A DNA stretch of 9,677 bases. It comes from Pseudomonadota bacterium. GTDB lineage: Bacteria; Pseudomonadota; Gammaproteobacteria; Xanthomonadales; Xanthomonadaceae. The translations under genes and the position numbers were made by a program. Of this stretch, positions 1-5,189 are shown one piece after another (position 1 is the first letter of the stretch; each line of letters begins with the position of its first letter). The notes beneath the pieces are model-generated. The model searched no databases. It had not been told where the DNA came from and saw nothing but the letters and a program-made list of their open reading frames with translations. The stretch is from positions 1 through 9,677 of the forward strand of contig JAEWLO010000456.1 in the NCBI GenBank assembly GCA_023457475.1, in the 5' to 3' direction.

Positions 1-10
1 CTGGTGGAGA

Positions 11-46
11 GCCCCCTTCTTGTTGAAGGGGGCGCGCCAACGGCGC
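11..46. terminator. Two adjacent hairpins, possible terminator
   Basis: GCCCCCTTC (11-19) pairs with GAAGGGGGC (25-33) across a TTGTT loop, a perfect 9-bp stem. It is followed at once by GCGCC-AAC-GGCGC (34-46). The first hairpin lies about 130 bp past the stop of the VpsR-like regulator and could end its transcript. There is only a CTCTCC tract and no true T-run on the minus strand, and none on the plus strand. It could equally serve a gene to the left of the window. The second hairpin has the same AAC/GTT loop as the SMAG-like repeats at 5134 and 9653 but lacks the GTAG end. Confidence 0.4.
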
Positions 47-163
47 GGGGTTAAGGTGAAATGCGCGGATCTGGCGGGCCGAAGGCACGCGGGATCCCCC
101 GCAAACCCACACCGTCCCGCCAAAGCCAGCAGACCGTTGCGCACGCGGCTGTTCGCGACCAAA
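47..163. other. Non-coding tail downstream of the regulator gene
   Basis: I see no convincing gene here. The stretch holds more dyad symmetry: GCGGG (89-93) against CCCGC (98-102), nested inside GGCGGG (73-78) against CCCGCC (116-121). Together with the hairpins at 11-46 this makes the region heavily structured. It probably represents the 3' end of the regulator transcript. Confidence 0.4.
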
Positions 164-1501
164 TTACCGCAGCTCAGGCAGCGCGAGCTGGTGCTTCCGG
201 CACAACCGATACACCGTGACGCGCGACACCTGCATCGTGCGCGCGCAGGCCGTGATGTTGAAATCGTTCTGACGCAATGCCCGCAGCAGCGCCTCGCGTT
301 CTGCCGCCGTGCGCGCATCGTGCAGCAGCCGCTGCGGCATCTCGTGCGCCTCCGGGGCCAGCTCCAGGTCCGCCACCGTGATCAACTCCGACTCGCTCAC
401 GATCGCCGCCCGCTGCACCCGGTTCAACAACTCGCGCACGTTGCCCGGCCAACGGAACTGCTGCATCGCCTGCAGCGCCTCCGTTGTGAAGCCCCGCGCC
501 CGCGTTACATGCCGGTGCCGGAAGCTCGCCAGGAAATGTCCTGCCAGCAGCGTGATGTCGCTGCCCCGGTCCCGCAGCGCCGGCAACGGCAGCCGCAGCA
601 CATTCAGACGGTAGAACAGATCGCGCCGGAACTGCCCGCGCTCCACCGCCTGTTCCAGGTCCACGTGAGTGGCCGCGATCACGCGGACATCCACCACAAG
701 CGGCTGGTTGCTGCCCACCCGTTCGATCGTCCCTTCCTGCAGCACCCGCAGCAGGTTGGTCTGCGCGTCCAGCGGCAGATCGCCGACTTCGTCCAGGAAC
801 ACCGTCCCGCCGCTGGCGGTCTCGAACAGGCCCAGGCGGCGACTGGCGGCACCGGTGAAGGCTCCACGCTCATGGCCGAACAGCTCCGATTGCACCAGCG
901 CGGCCGGAATGGCCCCGCAGTTCACCGCCAGGAACGGCCGGTCGTGGCGCGATGACAGCGCATGCAGCGCGTGTGCCGCCAGTTCCTTGCCGGTACCGGT
1001 CTCTCCCGTGATCAACACCGGCAGCTCCACCGGCGCGAACTTGTGCAACGCCGCCCGGGTGACCTGCAGCACCGCGCTGTCACCGATCAGCGCCTGTGCG
1101 CCCGAAGGGGGCTGTGCCGGTCCTTCGTCGCCCAGCGTCTGCAGGCGCTGCACCAGCTGGGTCAGGTCCAGCGGTGCGCTGAAGGTCTCCGTACAGCACG
1201 CCAGCAGCGGCTGCCAATCGCAGTGGAGGGCGGCCGATCCCGCAGGCAGGATGGCCAGCACGCGCAGGTGCCGGTGCTGGTCCAGCACCGCCTGCACATG
1301 GGGAATGTGGTGCGGGGCGACGCTGCGCAGGTCCAGCAGGCCGACCACCAGGTCTTTGCCGCGCATGCCGATGGCCACGCCACTGTCCGTGGCCACCCCC
1401 CGCACCTGCCACCCTGCCGCTGCCAGGGCGGCGCGCTCTGCTGCCGGAGGTTGCCCAAACCAGATCACACACCGGGCCGGAATTTCAGGGACTGCCGCCA
1501 T
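164..1501 (-). CDS. VpsR-like sigma-54-type enhancer-binding transcriptional regulator (AAA+ and Fis HTH)
   Basis: A 445-residue bacterial enhancer-binding protein with the usual three domains. Residues 1-125 resemble a degenerate receiver of the VpsR type; D57 in GLLDLR is the likeliest equivalent of a phospho-acceptor, but that is uncertain. The AAA+ core (about 138-365) has Walker A GETGTGKE (166-173), GAFTGA (213-218), Walker B GTVFLDE (232-238), the arginine-finger stretch FRRDLFYRLNV (291-301) and sensor II WPGNVREL (351-358). A Fis-type helix-turn-helix (about 400-440) contains VSRVTVYRL and KHQL, as in VpsR. The intact GAFTGA loop predicts contact with sigma-54, unlike Vibrio VpsR itself. 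No histidine kinase gene is nearby, so it is an orphan regulator here. The ATG is supported by a good Shine-Dalgarno (AAGGTGA, 1511-1505). Targets and ligand cannot be told from the sequence; VpsR relatives often answer to c-di-GMP. Confidence 0.9.
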   Translation of the reverse strand: MAAVPEIPARCVIWFGQPPAAERAALAAAGWQVRGVATDSGVAIGMRGKDLVVGLLDLRSVAPHHIPHVQAVLDQHRHLRVLAILPAGSAALHCDWQPLLACCTETFSAPLDLTQLVQRLQTLGDEGPAQPPSGAQALIGDSAVLQVTRAALHKFAPVELPVLITGETGTGKELAAHALHALSSRHDRPFLAVNCGAIPAALVQSELFGHERGAFTGAASRRLGLFETASGGTVFLDEVGDLPLDAQTNLLRVLQEGTIERVGSNQPLVVDVRVIAATHVDLEQAVERGQFRRDLFYRLNVLRLPLPALRDRGSDITLLAGHFLASFRHRHVTRARGFTTEALQAMQQFRWPGNVRELLNRVQRAAIVSESELITVADLELAPEAHEMPQRLLHDARTAAEREALLRALRQNDFNITACARTMQVSRVTVYRLCRKHQLALPELR

Positions 1502-1504
1502 GCG

Positions 1505-1522
1505 TCACCTTCACGGAAAGGT
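1505..1522 (-). promoter_or_regulatory. Ribosome binding site inside a small hairpin
   Basis: Read on the minus strand, ACCTT (1522-1518) can pair with AAGGT (1511-1507) across a 6-base loop. AAGGT is the core of the Shine-Dalgarno AAGGTGA of the regulator gene, so this hairpin would partly hide the ribosome binding site. Pairing is seen in the sequence; an effect on translation is inferred. Confidence 0.4.
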
Positions 1523-1551
1523 ATCCGGGCGGAGTCTCCTGACGTCGATCA

Positions 1552-1641
1552 CCCGGCATGCCGCCCCACGCCGGGCACCTCCGGTCGCAAGGAGCCGGAG
1601 GCGTGAAGCCTGTCAAGCATGAACCCCGAAGTGCATCGGGG
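1552..1641 (-). promoter_or_regulatory. Hairpin-rich leader or promoter region of the VpsR-like regulator
   Basis: Three perfect dyads are packed into 90 bp upstream of the regulator: CCCCGA (1624-1629) with TCGGGG (1636-1641), CCTCCGG (1578-1584) with CCGGAGG (1595-1601), and CCCGGC (1552-1557) with GCCGGG (1570-1575). A perfect -35-like TTGACA is read on the minus strand at 1616-1611, but no AT-rich -10 stands at the right distance (TCCTTG at 17 bp). I do not recognise a known riboswitch class. It may be a structured 5' leader or a set of operators. Confidence 0.35.
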
Positions 1642-1686
1642 AACAGAAGGGACAACGCGGGTTCCTGCCGCCAGCGGCCAGCCACG

Positions 1687-1715
1687 AAAAAGGCCGCTGC
1701 AGAGCAGCGGCCTTT
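1687..1715 (-). terminator. Intrinsic terminator of the second NlpC/P60 gene
   Basis: On the minus strand AGGCCGCTGC, a TCT loop and GCAGCGGCCT form a perfect 10-bp GC-rich stem (1713-1691) followed by TTTTT. It lies 30 bp beyond the stop codon of the NlpC/P60 gene and separates it from the regulator gene. The plus strand reads the same stem followed by TTGGTGTTT, so it may work weakly in the other direction too. Confidence 0.9.
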
Positions 1716-1742
1716 GGTGTTTCAGGGCAGGGGCCGGTGGGT

Positions 1743-2516
1743 TCAGAGCTCGACGCGGCGCGCCTGCATGAACTTGCCACCCCAGTAGCCGGTGATCAGG
1801 CTGTCCACACGGACATCCTTGCCGGTGCTCGGCGCATGCAGGAAGCGGCCTTCGCCCACGTAGATGCCAACGTGGTCGACACGGCCCTTGCGGCCGAAGA
1901 ACACCAGGTCTCCGGCCGCCAGGGCGGTCCGGTCGTTGATCAGCTGGGCTTCGCCGTCGCGGGCCATTTCACGCGAGACGCGCGGCAGTTCGATTCCCAG
2001 GGCGGTGCGGAAGACGTAGCTGACCAGGCCGCTGCAGTCGAAGCCGCTGTCCGGCGAGGTACCCCCCCAGCGATACGGGGTGCCCAGCAGGGTCATGGCC
2101 CGGCGCAGCAGCGACTGCGCCTTGCTGTTCTCGGCGGCGTCGCCGATCACGATGGAACCGGTGGATGCGTCGTAGTTGGCCAGCAGGCGGCTCAGATCGC
2201 CGGCCACCATCGCCGAGCGATCCATGAGCGGAATGGTGTCGTTGGCAGCCAGGTGCGGCAGCAGGGCGGCGAGCGTGGCGCTGGCGGCGGCGTCCGTGCG
2301 GCTGCGGACCGGTGCCTCGGCCTTGGGCTTGGCGGCCGGCAGATCCGTTGTTGCGGCAACGGTGGGTGCAGCGGGAGTTTCGGCAACCGAAGTCGGTGCG
2401 GTCTGTGCCCAGGCCGGAACACTGGCCAGGCAGAGGGCGAAAGCGAGAAGAGCGGGGCGGGTGCGACGCCGGAAAGTGGCGGTCGGGCCTTGGCACGTCA
2501 GGTCGGCTGTCGTCAC
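1743..2516 (-). CDS. Secreted NlpC/P60-family peptidoglycan endopeptidase
   Basis: A 257-residue exported cysteine peptidase predicted to cut within the stem peptides of peptidoglycan in the periplasm. A basic segment (RRRTRP, 16-21), a hydrophobic stretch and AWA (35-37) before Gln make a normal type I signal peptide. Residues 38-75 are a low-complexity Ala/Pro/Thr linker. The NlpC/P60 domain spans about 127-257 with the catalytic triad: Cys161 in GFDCSGLV, His215 in DHVGIYVG and His227 in FLHAPSTG. GTG is chosen as the start because it gives a compact signal peptide; the only upstream in-frame start is a TTG at 2579, inside the putative promoter. A weak AGTGA lies 7 bases before the GTG. 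It is a paralogue of the lipoprotein encoded just upstream, but the AT-rich 130-bp gap with Clp-type boxes suggests its own promoter. Family assignment is secure; the exact bond cleaved is not. Confidence 0.88.
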   Translation of the reverse strand: MTTADLTCQGPTATFRRRTRPALLAFALCLASVPAWAQTAPTSVAETPAAPTVAATTDLPAAKPKAEAPVRSRTDAAASATLAALLPHLAANDTIPLMDRSAMVAGDLSRLLANYDASTGSIVIGDAAENSKAQSLLRRAMTLLGTPYRWGGTSPDSGFDCSGLVSYVFRTALGIELPRVSREMARDGEAQLINDRTALAAGDLVFFGRKGRVDHVGIYVGEGRFLHAPSTGKDVRVDSLITGYWGGKFMQARRVEL

Positions 2517-2564
2517 GCGGCGGTCACTGAATAAAAACGATGGGTGATGATGCCGTGTAAAGCG

Positions 2565-2580
2565 TGTGATTAGGTACAAA
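2565..2580. promoter_or_regulatory. Weaker second CRP/Clp-type box
   Basis: TGTGA-N6-ACAAA matches the CRP/Clp consensus TGTGA-N6-TCACA at 8 of 10 defined positions. Its centre lies 42 bp from that of the stronger box at 2607-2622, close to four helical turns, so both would face the same side of the DNA. Function is inferred. Confidence 0.35.
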
Positions 2581-2627
2581 TTTCGTTAAATTTCCGTTTA
2601 TCGATAGGTGACGTCTATCACAAATTT
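2578..2627. repeat. AT-rich tract with repeated AAATTT motifs
   Basis: AAATTTC occurs at 2578 and again at 2588, one helical turn apart and each followed by a GTT-containing stretch. A third AAATTT stands at 2622. Because AAATTT is its own complement, these are phased A/T tracts that would bend DNA. The composition contrasts sharply with the GC-rich surroundings and marks the promoter region of the second NlpC/P60 gene. Confidence 0.5.
2607..2622. promoter_or_regulatory. CRP/Clp-type operator upstream of the NlpC/P60 gene
   Basis: Read on the minus strand, TGTGATAGACGTCACC matches TGTGA-N6-TCACA at 9 of 10 defined bases. Clp is the CRP-family regulator of xanthomonads and binds this consensus upstream of many extracellular-enzyme genes. 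Here the box lies about 90-105 bp upstream of the chosen GTG start. It overlaps a second dyad, ACGTCT (2611-2616) with AGACGT (2628-2633). The site is seen directly; binding is inferred. Confidence 0.55.
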
Positions 2628-2647
2628 AGACGTTTGCCCTGTTCATC

Positions 2648-3187
2648 TTAGTGCAGGACGCGTTTCGCGCCGGTGTAATGGTCCTTCCAGTAGCTTCCGC
2701 CGAGGGAGTCCAGACGGACCGTGCCACCCGTACTGGGCGCGTGGACGAAGCGGCCTTCTCCCACGTAGATGCCCACGTGGAAGACGTTGCCGCGGTTACC
2801 GAAAAACACCAGGTCCCCGGCCGCCAGCCGCTGCGGGTCGATCTTCGGCCCCTGTACCGCGGCCAGGTCGCGTGACGTGCGCGGCAGCTTGAGATCGACC
2901 ATTTCCCGGTACACATAGGTCACCAGGCCGCTGCAGTCGAAGCCCGAGTCAGGCGTGTTGCCGCCGTAGCGGTACGGGGTGCCGACCAGGCTGATCGCCC
3001 GCATCAGCACGGCATTGGCCGCCTGTGGATTGTTCGGCATCACCGTCGGCCAGACCTGCGTGGATGCCGGTGGACCCTTCGGCCGGACCGTCTTGCCGCC
3101 GCCGCAGGCCGCCAGCAGGGCGACCAGGACCACGGCCAGCACGCCGCTGGCGAGGGGAATGAAGCGCGAAACTGGCGTCAGCTGCAT
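2648..3187 (-). CDS. NlpC/P60-family lipoprotein, peptidoglycan endopeptidase
   Basis: A 179-residue lipoprotein of the Spr/NlpC type. The signal peptide ends in a lipobox, LLAAC, with the lipidated Cys at 28, so it should be anchored to a membrane facing the periplasm. The NlpC/P60 domain (about 52-179) contains GTPYRYGG, the nucleophile Cys85 in GFDCSGLV, His137 in FHVGIYVG and His149 in FVHAPSTGG. It probably hydrolyses stem-peptide bonds during wall growth; Spr/MepS-like action is family knowledge and the specificity is not proven. ATG at 3187 gives a normal lipoprotein leader. An in-frame GTG at 3208 would add seven residues and sits too close to the predicted promoter. The core is very similar to that of the following NlpC/P60 gene, so the pair looks like an old tandem duplication. 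It is divergent from slyD. Confidence 0.88.
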   Translation of the reverse strand: MQLTPVSRFIPLASGVLAVVLVALLAACGGGKTVRPKGPPASTQVWPTVMPNNPQAANAVLMRAISLVGTPYRYGGNTPDSGFDCSGLVTYVYREMVDLKLPRTSRDLAAVQGPKIDPQRLAAGDLVFFGNRGNVFHVGIYVGEGRFVHAPSTGGTVRLDSLGGSYWKDHYTGAKRVLH

Positions 3188-3222
3188 GATGTCCGGATAA
3201 TGCGCCACCTCAGAAGGCCGTC

Positions 3223-3251
3223 ATCATGGCGGCGTTACCGGCGGGCGACAA
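3223..3251 (-). promoter_or_regulatory. Putative sigma-70 promoter of the NlpC/P60 lipoprotein gene
   Basis: On the minus strand TTGTCG (3251-3246), a 17-bp spacer and CATGAT (3228-3223) each match four of six consensus bases. The predicted transcript would start near 3216 and give a roughly 30-base leader to the ATG at 3187. This is a moderate match in a divergent intergenic region and could be chance. Confidence 0.3.
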
Positions 3252-3297
3252 CCCGTCCCACCCGTCTGCCCCCGGCAGCCCAGAACAAGAGTTCCGC

Positions 3298-3777
3298 ATG
3301 AAGATCGCCAAAGACAGTGTCGTCCGCTTCCATTACACCGTGGCCGAGCAGGGCCAGGAGCCGATTGAATCCTCGAAGGACCGTGATCCGCTGGCCATTC
3401 TGATCGGCCACGGCAACATCATCCCGGGCCTGGAAAACGCAATGATGGACCACGAAGCCGGTGCCAGCTTCGAGGTCGACGTCAAGGCGGCCGACGCCTA
3501 CGGCGAGCGCCGTGAAGGCCTGACCCAGCGTGTGCCGAAGAAGCACTTCGGTACCGCCAAACTGGTCCCGGGCCAGCAGGTCGTGCTGCAGACCAACTTC
3601 GGGCCGCGCGCGGTCACCGTGGAGAAGGTCGGCATGAGCGTGGTCGACGTCGACCTGAACCACCCGATGGCCGGCAAGGACCTGCACTTCTCGGTGGAGA
3701 TCGTTGACGTGCGTGAAGCCGCTGCGGAAGAGCTCGAGCACGGGCACGTGCACGGCGACGGCGGCCACCAGCACTGA
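3298..3777 (+). CDS. slyD: FKBP-type peptidyl-prolyl isomerase SlyD, nickel metallochaperone
   Basis: A 159-residue cytoplasmic protein that combines prolyl cis-trans isomerase, chaperone and nickel-binding roles; in other bacteria SlyD helps to mature hydrogenases and other nickel enzymes. The FKBP fold is split: residues about 1-69 (with HGNIIPGLENAM and DAYGER) and about 119-140 (HPMAGKDLHFSVEIVDV) flank the insert-in-flap chaperone domain (about 70-118). The C-terminus is a short histidine-rich tail with five His in 148-159 (HGHVHGDGGHQH), the metal-binding element. It is shorter than the 196-residue E. coli SlyD because that tail is trimmed. The ATG at 3298 begins exactly at the conserved MKIAKDSVV; an AAGAG lies a few bases upstream. 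The longer in-frame reading from 3226 lacks family similarity. The gene is monocistronic, ending at a strong terminator. Confidence 0.93.
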   Translation: MKIAKDSVVRFHYTVAEQGQEPIESSKDRDPLAILIGHGNIIPGLENAMMDHEAGASFEVDVKAADAYGERREGLTQRVPKKHFGTAKLVPGQQVVLQTNFGPRAVTVEKVGMSVVDVDLNHPMAGKDLHFSVEIVDVREAAAEELEHGHVHGDGGHQH

Positions 3778-3827
3778 TGTCCGTCGCGGGGCGCTGCCCC
3801 GCTGCCGGCCCGCACCACCTGTCCCGC

Positions 3828-3859
3828 AACGGCCCGCTTCAAGCGGGCCGTTGTGTTTT
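3828..3859 (+). terminator. Intrinsic terminator of slyD
   Basis: AACGGCCCGC (3828-3837) pairs perfectly with GCGGGCCGTT (3843-3852) across TTCAA, followed by GTGTTTT. It lies 50 bp after the slyD stop codon and just ahead of the DUF418 gene, so the two genes are probably transcribed separately. Confidence 0.85.
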
Positions 3860-3894
3860 GCGCAACACTGTCCGCCCCGGTTGCCGAGAACCCT

Positions 3895-5118
3895 GTGAAT
3901 TTCGCCGCATCTTCCCTGCAGCCGATGACCGGCAGCGACCGCATCGAGGTCATCGACATCCTGCGCGGTGTTGCCCTGCTGGGCATCCTGCTGATGAACA
4001 TGGAAGCGCTGAGCGGCCCGCTCGACCTGTCCTTCACCGGCATCGACGCGCACTGGCACGGCCTGGACCGGGCTGCGGACGCACTGGTGTATGTACTGGT
4101 GCAGGGCAAGTTCTTCACCCTGTTCTCGCTGCTGTTCGGGGCCGGTTTCGCCATCATGGCGCAGCGTGCTGAAGCGGCGCGCCGCGCGTTCGCGCCGTTC
4201 TACCTGCGCCGCAGTGCCGGGCTGCTGCTGATCGGCCTGTGCCACGCCGTGCTGGTGTGGTCTGGCGACATCCTGGTGGCGTATGCGCTGATGTCGCTGC
4301 CGCTGCTGGCTTTCCGTGAAGCACCGCAGCGCTGGCTGCCGGCGCTCGGCATCGTGACCTATCTCTTCGCCGCGGTGCTGATGTTGTCGATGGGCGCGCT
4401 CATCGCCACGATGGTCCCCGGCGGTGGAATCAGTGCCGACGCGGTCACCGCAGGCCAGCAGGCGGTGGAGCTGCAGCGGCAGGCGTACGCGCACGGCACC
4501 TGGGCCGACGCCGTGCTGCAGCGATTGCGCGACCTGCAGGTGAACATGAGCGGCCTGCTGGTGGTGGGCCCTGAAGTGCTGGGCATGTTCCTGCTCGGCA
4601 GCTGGTTCGCGCGCAGCGGTGCGCTGTCCGCGCCGGAACGCTTTGCGTCCCTGTACTGCCGGCTGCGCTGGGTCGCGTTGCCGGTGGGGCTGGTGTTGAT
4701 GATCGTCAGTGCCTCCTGGGTGCCGTATGTGGCACCAGGCACCTTCACCCCGGCCAGTGGCGCGGCGTACGCACTGTCGTCGGTGGCCTCGCTGCTGATG
4801 TGCCTGGGGTATCTGGCGTGGATCGTGCAGTGGCGCGCGCGGCTGACCGTGCTGGCTCCGATGGGACGCATGGCGCTCACCCAGTACATTCTGCAATCAC
4901 TGGTGGGCACGTGGGTGTTTTACGGGTATGGGCTGGGCGCGTTCGAGAGCATGCCGCGGGTGTGGCAGATTCCGTTCGCAGTTGTTCTGTTCGCGCTGCA
5001 GGTGGTGGTCGCGCATGTGTGGCTGCGGCACTTCCGTTTCGGCCCGCTGGAATGGGTGTGGCGCGCGATGACGTATGGGCAGTGGCCCGTGTTGCGGCGC
5101 GGTGAGCGGGTCGGGTGA
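3895..5118 (+). CDS. DUF418-domain (YeiB-type) polytopic inner-membrane protein
   Basis: A 407-residue integral membrane protein with several hydrophobic helices. Numbered from the GTG, features typical of the family are the N-terminal RIEVIDILRGVALLGILLMN (16-35), GKFFTLFSLLFGAGFAIM (71-88) and the C-terminal signature FGPLEWVWRAMTYG (372-385); the DUF418 domain proper covers about 235-395. The biochemical role of the family is unknown; it is often discussed as a transporter or acyltransferase-like membrane protein. The start is uncertain. GTG at 3895 has GAGAA four bases upstream, while ATG at 3925 (MTGSDRIEV, 397 residues) fits the conserved domain but has no visible ribosome binding site. 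It lies between the slyD terminator and a SMAG-like hairpin. Family assignment is secure; function is not assigned. Confidence 0.88.
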   Translation: MNFAASSLQPMTGSDRIEVIDILRGVALLGILLMNMEALSGPLDLSFTGIDAHWHGLDRAADALVYVLVQGKFFTLFSLLFGAGFAIMAQRAEAARRAFAPFYLRRSAGLLLIGLCHAVLVWSGDILVAYALMSLPLLAFREAPQRWLPALGIVTYLFAAVLMLSMGALIATMVPGGGISADAVTAGQQAVELQRQAYAHGTWADAVLQRLRDLQVNMSGLLVVGPEVLGMFLLGSWFARSGALSAPERFASLYCRLRWVALPVGLVLMIVSASWVPYVAPGTFTPASGAAYALSSVASLLMCLGYLAWIVQWRARLTVLAPMGRMALTQYILQSLVGTWVFYGYGLGAFESMPRVWQIPFAVVLFALQVVVAHVWLRHFRFGPLEWVWRAMTYGQWPVLRRGERVG

Positions 5119-5133
5119 TGTGACACCGCCTGG

Positions 5134-5156
5134 GCCGGCCAACGGCCGGCGCTACC
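5134..5156 (-). repeat. SMAG-like REP hairpin (GTAG-ended)
   Basis: GCCGGCC-AAC-GGCCGGC (5134-5150) is a perfect 7-bp stem with a 3-base loop, followed by GCTACC. Read on the minus strand it starts GGTAGC, the GTAG head that defines SMAG repeats of Stenotrophomonas. It lies between the DUF418 gene and gor, 33 bp before the gor ATG. A second copy with one base different lies at 9653-9676 in the same orientation. Confidence 0.75.
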
Positions 5157-5189
5157 GGTCTCTCACGGTGTTCGTGGCATCCTGTGCGC

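Noticed and set aside
61..219. A 52-codon open frame with ATG at 61 and AAGGTGA just upstream
   Set aside because: The ribosome-site spacing is short, it overlaps the end of the regulator gene in antisense, and the translation is low-complexity Ala/Arg/Thr/Pro with no domain I know. It is probably chance in GC-rich DNA.
20..955. Long plus-strand open frame opposite the VpsR-like regulator
   Set aside because: It is an antisense shadow. The opposite strand has complete AAA+ motifs, while this frame is Arg/His/Gln-rich without any domain.
2517..2579. Upstream extension of the second NlpC/P60 gene to TTG at 2579
   Set aside because: It would add 21 residues ahead of the signal peptide and lies in the AT-rich regulatory tract. 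The GTG at 2516 gives a normal leader.
3196..3201. GATAAT as a -10 box for slyD
   Set aside because: It matches five of six bases but no -35 element lies 16-18 bp upstream.
3235..4896. A 553-codon minus-strand open frame across slyD and the DUF418 gene
   Set aside because: It runs antisense through two recognised genes and a terminator and its composition (Gln, His, Arg) is that of a GC-rich shadow frame.
5176..5189. GG-N10-GC spacing resembling a sigma-54 promoter before gor
   Set aside because: The GC of the -12 element abuts the gor ATG at 5190, so transcription would start inside the gene. The flanking bases also fit the consensus poorly.
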